Origin: Bremerella alba
GTDB lineage: Bacteria; Planctomycetota; Planctomycetia; Pirellulales; Pirellulaceae
Reading direction: 5' to 3'
Assembly (NCBI RefSeq): GCF_013618625.1
Contig: NZ_JABRWO010000004.1
Coordinates: 389,579-453,578, forward strand
DNA length: 64,000 bases
Shown here: in pieces, positions 27,482-36,590 of the stretch
How positions within the stretch are numbered: position 1 is the first letter of the stretch
Layout: each line of letters opens with the position of its first letter
The notes under the pieces: model-generated
What the model was told of the DNA's origin: nothing
What the model saw: only the letters and a program-made list of their open reading frames with translations
Databases searched by the model: none
Program-made: the position numbers and the translations under genes

Positions 27482-28114
27482 ATGTCAATTAATGTGTTGG
27501 TTGTCGACGACCATGAAGTTGTTCGCAGCGGCTTGGTGTGTCTCTTCCGAGGCACCGATATTGAAGTCGTTGGAGAAGCAGTCAATGGAAGTGACGCCAT
27601 CGAAAAGGCACTCCAGCACAAGCCAGATGTCGTCCTGATGGACATCCGCATGCCAGAGATGGACGGCTTGGCTGCTCTGGAAAAGCTGCAAGCTGACTCT
27701 CCCGGCACGCCGGTTGTCATGCTCAGCACCTATGACAACCCGACCTACGTTGCACGTGGAGTTGCGTTGGGCGCAGTCGATTACGTTCTCAAAGGTTCGC
27801 CAAGAGAAATGATCGTCGAAGCGATCCACAATGCCGCAAGCGGTAGCAATCAGCCCGACGGTAGCATCATGGCTCGCATCAAAGGCACCATGGCGAAACG
27901 TCACGATGCCAAGAACAGCGAGTTCCCTTTGACCAATCGCGAAATGCAAGTCCTTCGTCACTTGGCCTTGGGTCTTAGCAATCGCGAGATCGGTCGCTCG
28001 CTGAGCATCAGTATCGAAACCGTCAAAGAACACGTACAGAACATCTTGCGTAAGGTCGACGTCACCGACCGCACCCAAGCCGCGGTTTGGGCCGTACGTC
28101 AGGGCCTCGTCTAA
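27482..28114 (+). CDS. NarL/FixJ-type response regulator (LuxR helix-turn-helix)
   Basis: The 210-residue protein has a receiver domain (about 4-118) with D9-D10, phosphoacceptor D54 in VLMDIRMPEMDG and K103. A LuxR helix-turn-helix domain (about 145-208) has LTNREMQVLRHLALGLSNRE and VKEHVQNILRKVDVTDRTQA. It is a DNA-binding transcription regulator whose kinase is not in the window. It is followed by a terminator. Confidence 0.93.
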   Translation: MSINVLVVDDHEVVRSGLVCLFRGTDIEVVGEAVNGSDAIEKALQHKPDVVLMDIRMPEMDGLAALEKLQADSPGTPVVMLSTYDNPTYVARGVALGAVDYVLKGSPREMIVEAIHNAASGSNQPDGSIMARIKGTMAKRHDAKNSEFPLTNREMQVLRHLALGLSNREIGRSLSISIETVKEHVQNILRKVDVTDRTQAAVWAVRQGLV

Positions 28115-28145
28115 CGACCCGTGCGCTTCGTTTATTCACGATCAT

Positions 28146-28173
28146 ACCCTGCTGCGATACCGGCAGGGTTTTT
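28146..28173 (+). terminator. Rho-independent terminator
   Basis: ACCCTGC at 28146-28152 pairs with 28163-28169, followed by TTTTT. It ends the NarL-type regulator transcript. Confidence 0.85.
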
Positions 28174-28271
28174 CTATGCGCTGCCGAGAATTTCTGGACG
28201 CTGGCCTCTGGGTCTAGTACTGTGCAAGTCTTGCCGGCTATCCATCTTGCCTTCTTCTTCGAGGTCTCATC

Positions 28272-29438
28272 ATGCTTGCTCTGCGCTGCACTGCGGTTGC
28301 CATCGTGTTGTCACTTTTGGGAACCCTAAGCGCGGCCGAGCCGTGGCAACGACACACGATCGATAACACATCGCGCGGCGCCGACGGTGTCCGACCTCTC
28401 GACGTGAATGGCGATGGCCTTCCCGATTTGTGTACCGGATGGGAAGAAGGGGGCGTGATCCGCGTCTATTTGCATCCCGGCCAAGCGAAGGTGAAACAAC
28501 CATGGCCTGCAGTAACCGTCGGCAAAGTGAAAAGCCCTGAAGATGCCGTCTTTATGGATGTCAACGGCGATGGAGCATTCGATGTAGTCTCTTCCTGTGA
28601 GGGGCGGCAGCAAACGATCTTCGTCCACTTCGCGCCGTCAAAACCAGAAGACTATCTCACACCGACTGCCTGGAAAACCGAACCAATCGCAACCTCCGAA
28701 AAGCAAACCCGCTGGATGTTCGCGCTACCCTGGCAGGGCGAGCCGGGGAAGACACTCGAACTTATCGCTGGCTCGAAAGCACCCAATGGCGCCGTAGGTC
28801 GTTTCAGTCGTGACGATGCCGGTGCGTGGAATTGGCAGAAGCTGACCGATGCCGGCTGGATCATGTCTCTCGTGCCGGAAGACATGAATCGAGATGGCCA
28901 TGCAGATCTTCTGTACAGCGATCGCAAAGGGAAACGGCGCGGCGTCTATTGGATCGACCTGGCGAGCGATCCGCGATCCACAGCCCCCAAACTCATTGGT
29001 GGTGCGGCCCACGAAGTGCTGTTCCTCGACGTTGCCGACCTCGATCAAGATGAGCAACGCGATGTGGTATGTGCGACCTATGGCGATACGCTTCTATGGT
29101 TTCGGCGCAAGGAAGCCGCCCCGGTCTTCGAGCAAATCGAAATCCCTATGCCGGCAAACACCGGCACCGGTAAGTCCGTGCGGGTTGTCGACGTGAATCT
29201 TGATGGGCAAAACGATCTCGTGATCAGTTGCGGAAACGCCGGCAAGAAACATGGCGTGATGTGGATGCACAAGAGAGAAGGGGAGTGGGTCGCCCAGCCA
29301 ATCAGCGGACTAGAGGAAGGAATCAAGTTTGACTTGCTGCAGCTGATCGACCTCGACGGAGACGGCGACCTGGATGTGCTTACCTGTGAAGAACGCGATA
29401 ATCTGGGCGTTATCTGGTATGAAAACCCTACCCGCTAA
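28272..29438 (+). CDS. Secreted FG-GAP/VCBS repeat protein
   Basis: The 388-residue protein has a signal peptide (about 1-21, cleavage near SAA/E). It carries at least six calcium-loop repeats of the integrin-like propeller: LDVNGDGLPDL, MDVNGDGAFDVV, EDMNRDGHADLL, ADLDQDEQRDVV, VDVNLDGQNDLV and IDLDGDGDLDVL. It is probably a secreted or cell-surface binding protein. Its stop overlaps the end of the convergent Lpt-like gene by 4 bp. Confidence 0.85.
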   Translation: MLALRCTAVAIVLSLLGTLSAAEPWQRHTIDNTSRGADGVRPLDVNGDGLPDLCTGWEEGGVIRVYLHPGQAKVKQPWPAVTVGKVKSPEDAVFMDVNGDGAFDVVSSCEGRQQTIFVHFAPSKPEDYLTPTAWKTEPIATSEKQTRWMFALPWQGEPGKTLELIAGSKAPNGAVGRFSRDDAGAWNWQKLTDAGWIMSLVPEDMNRDGHADLLYSDRKGKRRGVYWIDLASDPRSTAPKLIGGAAHEVLFLDVADLDQDEQRDVVCATYGDTLLWFRRKEAAPVFEQIEIPMPANTGTGKSVRVVDVNLDGQNDLVISCGNAGKKHGVMWMHKREGEWVAQPISGLEEGIKFDLLQLIDLDGDGDLDVLTCEERDNLGVIWYENPTR

Positions 29439-32400
29439 CGTAGTCCGGGGATTTTCGGAATGTTGAAGTCGTTCGATTTAACGCCTGATACGTCGATCGA
29501 TTTCCCGTCATCGATTTGAAACTTTCTGGTTTCCGGCCAGTATTGAATCTTGCCGGCCTTGAGCGTCTGTCGCGATCCACCGATCCGCTGCTGGTGGATC
29601 AATTGCGCCGCGTTGCGACCATTGCCCGTCATCGTCAGCAGGTGCTTTTCGGTTGAATAGCTAATGCGATCGGCCCAGGCACTGAACATCTTTCCTTGAA
29701 CTTCACTGTTGCCCATCGCCAAGATTTCGCCCCCACTCAGGCCCGACTGCTTATCGTGCTGCACGACGGTCAGTTGATCGCAACGAAGGGTGACATCCGT
29801 AGCGTTCATTGCGACAGGGTTCTGCAAGTCAATCTCGTCTTCCCATGATTTCACCGGGCCATAGTAAGCACGATCGACCTTGTGGAACGTCACCTCTTTA
29901 CGATGCACATTGCCGCTGACGTGACTGACAAAGTCGACACGCAAAAACGTCAACTGCTTCTCATCGGCAGGCTTGAGCGGGGCCGGCTGTCCTGGGATTT
30001 GCGCATTGGGGCTTCCCATCATGACCGTCTTGGCTGTGCCAGGACCTTGGGCCTGGATATCGCCGGTCTCTTGGTTGATGGCCAGCGTCTTGCCCTCGAA
30101 CTGATCGACCGATTTGACGACGCCCAATTCGACGTTGCGATTGTAAAGCTGTACGCCTCCGGAACATTCCACACGTTTAGCGCTCAATGACTTGTTTTGC
30201 CCCGTATCGGTAAAACTGATCGGTCGATTCAATGTGATCGTCATGCGAGCCGTGTTCAGTTCGCTTTGGCGACCTTGGATTTTGACGGCTCGATCAAAGG
30301 TAATCTGATCGTGCTGCGCTTCGAGACTACCTTGCCACTGCACATTGAAAAACTCTGGCACCGCCAGTTTTCGCCCCTGGAAATCACGGTCCAAAGGAAA
30401 CTCAAGAGTGCCAGCACCCTCGGTCCAGATTCGCCCTTGCAGTTGATTCACGCGTAGTCGACCACTCCGCATGACCAGTCCTCGTCCCGAGACTGTCGCC
30501 GGTTCGCCGGTCACGTGAATCTCGGCGTTGCTGTCTGCCGCGTTAAGCAGCTGTACCACGTTGCCACGGACCATGAAGGGATCGATCAGGCCTTCCCCTT
30601 CCGGCATTTCGGCCATTTGCACTTCTCCGGAAATCTGAGCCGAATCGAGATACGATTTCTGATCATCAAAGCGAACAACCAACTGAATGGTTTCGCCCGA
30701 GAGACGAAACCGTGTGGGCTTCTCTTCGGGAGATTGCGACTGAGATGGCTGTGGCTGCCGAGATCCATTATTCGCCGGTGCCCCCGGTGCTGGTCCCATC
30801 GGAAGTTTGCCAGGCTCGTTGCCTTGGGCAACCTGAGGCTGGTCGAATTGAAACCATGTTTTTATTTCGTTCGTGCGTCCTACAAGCTGAGGTGTATCGA
30901 TCGAGATTCGTCCAATTCCGTGCAGCCGACTAGGGATGAGCTTTTGTTTCTTTTCGCCCGAAGGGGTTACGTCCTGCAGGAAGACAAACAACTTATCTCC
31001 AGAGATTTGTCCCTTGTTGCCGCCGGAGACCGTCGCGTTGCCTTCGACGGCAACGGCATACTCACCCTGTTGAGGTTCAATACGAAACTGATCTCGCCAA
31101 GCCAAACGACTGACTTCGCTGGGATCTTGATCGTTCAGATTTCCCGTAAAGACGCCTGGTCCGGCCGACCACACTCGCCCCAAGTGACTGGGATTGTCCC
31201 CCAGTTCGTACATGAGATGAGGCGACTCGCAGCGGTATTGATCCTTAGTAAGGACGGCATTGGGGCTCCCTTTAACCTCGATCCGCTTCTGAATGAGGTC
31301 ATAGATCAACTGGCCTCCTTCTGCATTCGCCGAAACACTGGCAGCCGACAAGCGAAACGGATTTCCGACCGCCACGAGTCGCTGCATTTTCAGCTTAGCC
31401 GTTTTTGCATCGGATTCGCCTTCTTGACTGACTGCCGCTGTTTGCTCAGTGGGTTCTTTGTCGGGGTCTTCTTTCTGGAAGTGAACCTCTAAGAGGTCAG
31501 CTTCCAATTGATCGGTCACCCCAGAAGCGACCAGGCGGCGCACATGCACTTGATCGCGGAAGGTCGCCACGCGGTGCGCGCCATCGAACACAAATGCCCC
31601 AAGGCAGCGGATCTCGACAGGAGCGGAAGCATACATCTGACTCGATTTTTCGCGTACGCCAGGCATCTCGGCCGCGTTGCCCAGCAGCCCCCGACCTTCT
31701 GTCGAAAGCACGATCCGGTCGACATGGACTAACTCGAGAACGGAAAGCCCGGAAATATTCGGTCCCTTCTGCTGGCCACGATTGGGGCCTTCCTCGAACT
31801 GGGCGATCAAATGACGTCCGCTTCCCTGGTGTTTCCCCATTTGGAACTGGACGTCTCTTTTAGTTTCGATCCGGTTGGATGCCAACATGACGTCCGAGGT
31901 AAGCACGTTCAATGGCTCGTGCTGCCCATCGGCGCTCTTACGTGTGATCTGCACATTACCCAGCAACTGACCGCCAACTAGGTCACCAATCTTGCCGAAC
32001 GTCAGGTTTAATTCCGAGAACTGTAGAATGGCTTTTTCCGCATTGAGCACGACCACCGGTCGATCCCACTTGTCGTGCTCCTGGTCGCTCTCGAAAGCAA
32101 TGATCGTCAGCGGTTCTAGCTCTAAGCGATTCTCGCCCACTTCGCGAAAGTCTTTCATCAAGAGCATGATATTGTTGCTCTCAAGAACTTTCGTCGAACC
32201 CAGTTGCCAGCTCCGCGGGGAAAAGTAGAGTGCCAGCTTTTGTTTTTGCTGGCCGAGAAAGTCGACCGTCGGGACGGCCGTATTGTCGCTCTCTTTGATC
32301 GTTGGCTCGATCCACTGCACGAACGTCATCTGATAGCCGACGGCGATGGCCACCATCACTCCAAACACGATCCCCACAAGCATTGCTTGTCCGATGAGCG

Positions 32401-32440
32401 TAGGAGGTTGCCAGGTGTCTTGCTGTATGGCTGCCGTCAA
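29435..32440 (-). CDS. Large LptC/LptA (OstA)-like envelope protein
   Basis: The 1001-residue protein has one N-terminal transmembrane helix (about 15-40) and a very long extracytoplasmic region with beta-strand character and repeated OstA-like units. The clearest, near residue 915, reads EILAMGNSEVQGKMFSAWAD followed by RISYSTEKHLLTMTGNG, the LptA/OstA pattern. It starts 15 bp after kdsC. In enterobacteria kdsD-kdsC is followed by lptC and lptA, so this protein occupies their place and is about five times the size of LptC. A role in lipopolysaccharide transport is inferred from gene order and the OstA-like units; lptB is not adjacent. Confidence 0.65.
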   Translation of the reverse strand: MTAAIQQDTWQPPTLIGQAMLVGIVFGVMVAIAVGYQMTFVQWIEPTIKESDNTAVPTVDFLGQQKQKLALYFSPRSWQLGSTKVLESNNIMLLMKDFREVGENRLELEPLTIIAFESDQEHDKWDRPVVVLNAEKAILQFSELNLTFGKIGDLVGGQLLGNVQITRKSADGQHEPLNVLTSDVMLASNRIETKRDVQFQMGKHQGSGRHLIAQFEEGPNRGQQKGPNISGLSVLELVHVDRIVLSTEGRGLLGNAAEMPGVREKSSQMYASAPVEIRCLGAFVFDGAHRVATFRDQVHVRRLVASGVTDQLEADLLEVHFQKEDPDKEPTEQTAAVSQEGESDAKTAKLKMQRLVAVGNPFRLSAASVSANAEGGQLIYDLIQKRIEVKGSPNAVLTKDQYRCESPHLMYELGDNPSHLGRVWSAGPGVFTGNLNDQDPSEVSRLAWRDQFRIEPQQGEYAVAVEGNATVSGGNKGQISGDKLFVFLQDVTPSGEKKQKLIPSRLHGIGRISIDTPQLVGRTNEIKTWFQFDQPQVAQGNEPGKLPMGPAPGAPANNGSRQPQPSQSQSPEEKPTRFRLSGETIQLVVRFDDQKSYLDSAQISGEVQMAEMPEGEGLIDPFMVRGNVVQLLNAADSNAEIHVTGEPATVSGRGLVMRSGRLRVNQLQGRIWTEGAGTLEFPLDRDFQGRKLAVPEFFNVQWQGSLEAQHDQITFDRAVKIQGRQSELNTARMTITLNRPISFTDTGQNKSLSAKRVECSGGVQLYNRNVELGVVKSVDQFEGKTLAINQETGDIQAQGPGTAKTVMMGSPNAQIPGQPAPLKPADEKQLTFLRVDFVSHVSGNVHRKEVTFHKVDRAYYGPVKSWEDEIDLQNPVAMNATDVTLRCDQLTVVQHDKQSGLSGGEILAMGNSEVQGKMFSAWADRISYSTEKHLLTMTGNGRNAAQLIHQQRIGGSRQTLKAGKIQYWPETRKFQIDDGKSIDVSGVKSNDFNIPKIPGLR

Positions 32441-32455
32441 GGTTCGTTTCCGTAC

Positions 32456-32971
32456 TTAATAAGTGTGGATGATGTCGTTCCAGACTTTTTTCGCTTTGAG
32501 GATGACCTCAATCACTTCGCGAATCGCGCCTTTACCGCCAGGTGTCTTGGTGACGTAGTCGGCTGCGTCCTTCACCTCTTCCACCGCATCAGCAACCGCA
32601 ATCCCCAGGCCTGCCAGACGGATTGCCCCGAGATCGATCAAGTCGTCTCCTACGTAAGCCAGTTGCTCCGGCTTGAGGTCAAACCTCTTGAGCACCTCTT
32701 GGGCTACGGTCGCTTTGTCTTGAATGCCCTGCCGGACAATGTCCATGTTCAACTCTTGAGCCCGAAGCCGTACGACCTGCGAATTACGGCCCGTGATCAA
32801 GCCACATTTGAAGCCGGCCTGACGCCACAGCTTGAAGCCCAGACCGTCCCGAATGTGGAACTGCTTCGACTCGACGCCTTCGTTGTTCAAAATAACGCCG
32901 CCATCGGTCAGCACCCCGTCAACATCGGTCAAGAGGATCTCGATCCCCTGGCATTGCTGTTCCAAATTCAT
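32456..32971 (-). CDS. kdsC: 3-deoxy-D-manno-octulosonate 8-phosphate phosphatase
   Basis: The 171-residue HAD phosphatase has LLTDVDGVLTDGGVIL at about residues 13-28 (nucleophile Asp in DVDGVLTDG), LITGRNSQVVRLRAQELN and AYVGDDLIDLGAIRLAGLG, the C0-type HAD pattern of KdsC. It removes phosphate from KDO-8-P. Its ATG directly abuts the TAG of kdsD, so the two are translationally coupled. KDO synthesis implies a lipopolysaccharide-containing outer membrane. Confidence 0.9.
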   Translation of the reverse strand: MNLEQQCQGIEILLTDVDGVLTDGGVILNNEGVESKQFHIRDGLGFKLWRQAGFKCGLITGRNSQVVRLRAQELNMDIVRQGIQDKATVAQEVLKRFDLKPEQLAYVGDDLIDLGAIRLAGLGIAVADAVEEVKDAADYVTKTPGGKGAIREVIEVILKAKKVWNDIIHTY

Positions 32972-34054
32972 CTACGCCCCTCGCTCGTCTTGGTTCGGAT
33001 AACGAATTTTTAGAGTGGGCCTGACAATTGGCTCTTCTGCTGCGTCGCTGGGAACCTGACCCACCACATCCGTCACATCCAACATACCAAGTGGACGCCC
33101 CTGGGCATCGACCACCGGCATTTCGCTAATTTTTTCGTTCGCCAGGCGATGCAGGGCCGCTTGAAAGCGTGTGCCTGCTACGGTCGTCTTAGGATGAGTC
33201 GTCATGACGGTGGCGATCGAAGCATTGATATCAACCATGCCATCCCGCTCGAACAAGCGTGCCAGATCGCTGTCGGTGAAGATCCCGGACAACCGCCCTT
33301 CGGCATCGGTCAACATAATAGCCCCGGTTCGACGACCCTGAACACGAACCTTCCGAAAGACATCCCGAATCGAAAACTGATCGGATGCTACGCGGCATTG
33401 ATCCAGAGGACGCATCTTTTCTTCCACCAGCGCCAACTTGCGTCCCAGACTTCCGCCGGGGTGATAGCGGGCAAAGTCTTCCTGGCGAAATCCGCGATGC
33501 TCGCTCACCGTAATGGCCAACGCATCTCCTAACGCAAGCATGGCCGCCGTGCTTGCGGTCGGAGCCAGATTGAGCGGACACGCTTCGGTTATGCCCCCGA
33601 GTTCCAACACCACAGAGGCCGCTTTGCCGAGTGTATTTTCCGCCGATGAGGTCATCGCGATGAGCGTCGCACCGAGTCCTCGCAGAATCGGCAGCAGCCG
33701 GATGATTTCTTCTGTTTCGCCACTTTGCGAAAGCATGAGCACAATGTCGCGTTCACTCACGCGGCCAAGATCGCCGTGAATCGCTTCCGCCGGATGCAGA
33801 AAATGACTACGCGTCCCGGTCGATGCCAATGTTGCGGCAAGCTTGGTCCCGACGTGGCCTGCTTTGCCGATCCCGCTGACGATCACGTCGCCGTGACAGT
33901 TTAAGATCATCTCGACAGCGCTGGCAAAACGATCGTCGAGCGACTGGGCAACGCGCAGCATCACGTCGGCTTCATGCCGAATAGCGGCTTGTCCTTGCTC
34001 GATCCAGCGGGCACGAGGCGTGGCGATTTCACCCTTAGCAATGGGAGAACTCAT
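32972..34054 (-). CDS. kdsD: Arabinose-5-phosphate isomerase (SIS + CBS domains)
   Basis: The ATG at 34054 is chosen because AAGGA lies about 11 bp upstream and the first 43 residues of the longer frame do not fit; this gives 360 residues. A SIS domain (about 35-190) has VIVSGIGKAGHVGTKLAATL and the sugar-phosphate-binding STGTRSHFLHPAEAIHGDLG. Two CBS domains follow (about 205-345). It converts ribulose-5-phosphate to arabinose-5-phosphate for KDO synthesis. It is the first gene of the kdsD-kdsC-Lpt-like unit. Confidence 0.9.
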   Translation of the reverse strand: MSSPIAKGEIATPRARWIEQGQAAIRHEADVMLRVAQSLDDRFASAVEMILNCHGDVIVSGIGKAGHVGTKLAATLASTGTRSHFLHPAEAIHGDLGRVSERDIVLMLSQSGETEEIIRLLPILRGLGATLIAMTSSAENTLGKAASVVLELGGITEACPLNLAPTASTAAMLALGDALAITVSEHRGFRQEDFARYHPGGSLGRKLALVEEKMRPLDQCRVASDQFSIRDVFRKVRVQGRRTGAIMLTDAEGRLSGIFTDSDLARLFERDGMVDINASIATVMTTHPKTTVAGTRFQAALHRLANEKISEMPVVDAQGRPLGMLDVTDVVGQVPSDAAEEPIVRPTLKIRYPNQDERGA

Positions 34055-34440
34055 GACGCGTGTCTTCCTTGACTTGGCCATTGATACCGGGGCCTGAGTA
34101 TACGGAGCGCACCCAGGCAGGGCGATTCTACGGATTTTCTTGAAATGCCTCAACAGAAACCGGACTGGACGAATTCGCCTCATTTTGAGACAAGAAGTCT
34201 CAGATCGACAGCATGTTATTCATATTAGTCAAGTTAGATACGAAATATTTTGCGGTAAGAAGTATAGTGACTGTAATGGCTTATATCGAGTTACACAGTA
34301 ATCGGGGCAATTTGTTCGAATCTGGCTTGGGGTTTGCAGTGTTAAACCTTTTGGCAGAAGAGGCGAACTACTCGCTGTCCGCGCGCGTCGAATAGATTGC
34401 GACCCCCCTCGCATGCCTAACCGATTTGAGGGAACGATCG
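34055..34440. other. Intergenic region between divergent operons
   Basis: The region holds the candidate -24/-12 promoter at 34322-34338 for the kinase-like gene. A 60-codon open frame at 34213-34395 is AT-rich, has no family match I recognise and is not accepted as a gene. No promoter for the kdsD operon was identified. Confidence 0.5.
34322..34338 (+). promoter_or_regulatory. Candidate sigma-54 (-24/-12) promoter for the pseudokinase gene
   Basis: The sequence CTGGCTTGGGGTTTGCA matches 12 of 14 informative positions of YTGGCACGRNNNTTGCW, with GG and GC 10 nt apart. The start of transcription would be near 34349, about 92 bp before the ATG at 34441. Confidence 0.45.
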
Positions 34441-36321
34441 ATGATAGAGCTATCCAAGTTAGGTCCGTTTGCCCTGGAAAACCGCCTCGGCAAGGACCCC
34501 AATAGCCATGTTTTCCATGGCTTTCATCTCAAGCAAAAACGCCAAGCAGTCGTTTGCATCCTGCCCGAACGATATGCCGAGAATCCTCGTGCGCGACGAC
34601 GACTTGAAAATCGTAGTCGCCAGTTAATGAAATTGACCCACCCGAACATCGTCCGCTATCACGGGGCGGGGATTGATCAGGGGGTTCCGTTCTTCGCGCT
34701 CGATTACGTCGACGGCATCAATCTGCAGCAGTATCTAGAACAACATGGTCCCCTTCCTTGGGAAACGGTCGTCGAGATTGGCCTGCAGGTATGTGCCGCG
34801 TTGGCGGCCGCGCATCACATGAACATCCATCACTTGGATGTTCGCCCAGCCCATGTGTTGCTTTCCGGTGCAGGTCTGACCGATCCACGCCAGCCTTTGA
34901 CCGTCCAACTGACCAGCTTCTGGGCCGATCCACGCTGGCGGCGTTCTTCGCTGCTGCTTCTTCCGAAAGACCGACAACAATATCTTTCGCCAGAGCAGTT
35001 TGAGGATCCCCAGTATGTTGACGATGCCACCGATATCTTCTCGCTGGGGTGCGTCTTCTACGAGATGATCACCGGCAAGCTGCCGTTCAACCCGCTTGCG
35101 TCCGGCGACGAGCGTTGGAAACTGCCAGAGCGGCCGGCCTCGCTCGAACTGGACTGCCCGGTGTGGCTCGACCGAGTCATCATGCGGATGATCGAGGTCA
35201 TGCCCGATCGTCGCCCTCCGGATATCGATTCAGTCGCGGCCGGGCTACGCGAATCACAGGACGCGGTCGCGCGCGGCATGAGCGCGATCGAACATGCGTT
35301 GGTCGGCAACAACGGACGCGAAAGCATCATCGATATCGGTATCGACCGGAGCGAAGCCGAGAAACTGATGCACAAACCCTCGTATTACGAACGGGGTTCG
35401 TTCTTCAACAGCCGAATCTTCCTTGGGCTGGCGTTGATCCTCATCATCGGTGCACTTGTTTGGCTGCTTCGTCCGCTCAACGATGCTCAACTATACGCAC
35501 GCGCCGAACCCATGATGCTTACCGACGACACTACCAAGTGGCGTGATGCCGAGAACAACTACATTCAGCCCCTCTTGGATCGTTATCCCGACAGCGAATA
35601 TGCAGACGAGGCGCAGAATTGGCTCAACATGATTCAAATGGAAAGAGCCGAAGCTCGCCTGGCGATCAGCTTGCGAATGGGTCGTGAATTTCGCAGCGAT
35701 GCCGAACGCCGACTGGCCAATGCCCGGGGCTTGGAAGAGGGTGGTAATTACCTGGGGGCATGGCATCAGTACGACATGATCCTGGAAGAACTTCCAGAGA
35801 CGTTAGATAACCGGCCCTACCATTTGATCTCGAAACGAGAGATCAATCGGCTGCAGCACAAGCGTATTACCGGTAAGGTTCAGAACTCGTCGATCAACGA
35901 CTTCGTTCTTCAGGCCGAAGAGTCGATTCTCTCTGGCGACGTCCGAGAGGGTCGTGAGATCTTCCGTCGGATCGTCTCGTTGTATCAAGAGTCGCCTGAC
36001 GGAGCAGGGGCGGTTGAGCTCGCAAAAAGCGTGCTCGCGAAACCGATCTCGATGTCTGCCGTAAAAGAAGCAAACTCGGCCAAGCAGAAAGTTGCGCAAG
36101 CAACGGACCTGCAGCAGGAAGTACGCAAACCGGAGATGACCCCGACAGATGCTCCGGCAGACGCGGGACCATCGACGGCTGCACCGGTAACCACTCCGAC
36201 CGAAGAAGCGGCAACGCCCACAAGCGAGCTAGACCTCTCGGAAATCGCCTCGCCCCAAGCTGGCCCGCTTGATGAAGCATCGCCAGTGAAACGAGCGCCA
36301 CTCTTCCCGGTGAGTCCGTAA
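34441..36321 (+). CDS. Transmembrane Ser/Thr kinase-like protein, probable pseudokinase
   Basis: The ATG at 34441 with GAGGGA upstream gives 626 residues. A kinase fold spans about 8-275: THPNIVRYHGAGIDQGVPFF, YLSPEQF (APE region, 181-187) and DATDIFSLGCVFYEMITGKL are intact. The catalytic positions are not. The VAIK lysine is Cys39 (VVCILPE), HRDxKPxN reads HLDVRPAH at 131-138, and DFG reads SFW at 159-161. The Gly loop is also degenerate. ATP-dependent catalysis is therefore unlikely. A transmembrane helix lies at 326-344, followed by a TPR-like helical region and a Pro/Thr-rich tail. It may be a scaffold or sensor. A perfect terminator follows. Confidence 0.8.
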   Translation: MIELSKLGPFALENRLGKDPNSHVFHGFHLKQKRQAVVCILPERYAENPRARRRLENRSRQLMKLTHPNIVRYHGAGIDQGVPFFALDYVDGINLQQYLEQHGPLPWETVVEIGLQVCAALAAAHHMNIHHLDVRPAHVLLSGAGLTDPRQPLTVQLTSFWADPRWRRSSLLLLPKDRQQYLSPEQFEDPQYVDDATDIFSLGCVFYEMITGKLPFNPLASGDERWKLPERPASLELDCPVWLDRVIMRMIEVMPDRRPPDIDSVAAGLRESQDAVARGMSAIEHALVGNNGRESIIDIGIDRSEAEKLMHKPSYYERGSFFNSRIFLGLALILIIGALVWLLRPLNDAQLYARAEPMMLTDDTTKWRDAENNYIQPLLDRYPDSEYADEAQNWLNMIQMERAEARLAISLRMGREFRSDAERRLANARGLEEGGNYLGAWHQYDMILEELPETLDNRPYHLISKREINRLQHKRITGKVQNSSINDFVLQAEESILSGDVREGREIFRRIVSLYQESPDGAGAVELAKSVLAKPISMSAVKEANSAKQKVAQATDLQQEVRKPEMTPTDAPADAGPSTAAPVTTPTEEAATPTSELDLSEIASPQAGPLDEASPVKRAPLFPVSP

Positions 36322-36377
36322 CTTGCCTGGCGATTAAACCGAGTTTTGAACGTCCGTCAGCTATTAGTAATTCCCAG

Positions 36378-36422
36378 GCAAAGGCCTGTCGAAGCATGTT
36401 TTCGACAGGCCTTTGCATTTTT
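36378..36422 (+). terminator. Rho-independent terminator
   Basis: A perfect 16-bp stem (36378-36393 with 36401-36416) and a 7-nt loop are followed by ATTTTTA. It ends the pseudokinase transcript. Confidence 0.9.
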
Positions 36423-36590
36423 AATGGTTGTAGCGATCTTAACGCCAATGCTCTCTCTCTGAGGTGGGGATAACCCCAACCATCTGGCAGCCCCGATTCG
36501 TTTCGCGGCATAAGGTTTCAAGTGAGCCAAATTACGTTCCCTATTCGGAGCGTTTGCCGCTATTCGCCCCCCGGTTAGGACAGAGCTGGA

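Noticed and set aside
34213..34395. 60-codon open frame upstream of the kinase-like gene
   Set aside because: It is short, AT-rich and without a ribosome binding site or family match, and it overlaps the candidate promoter.
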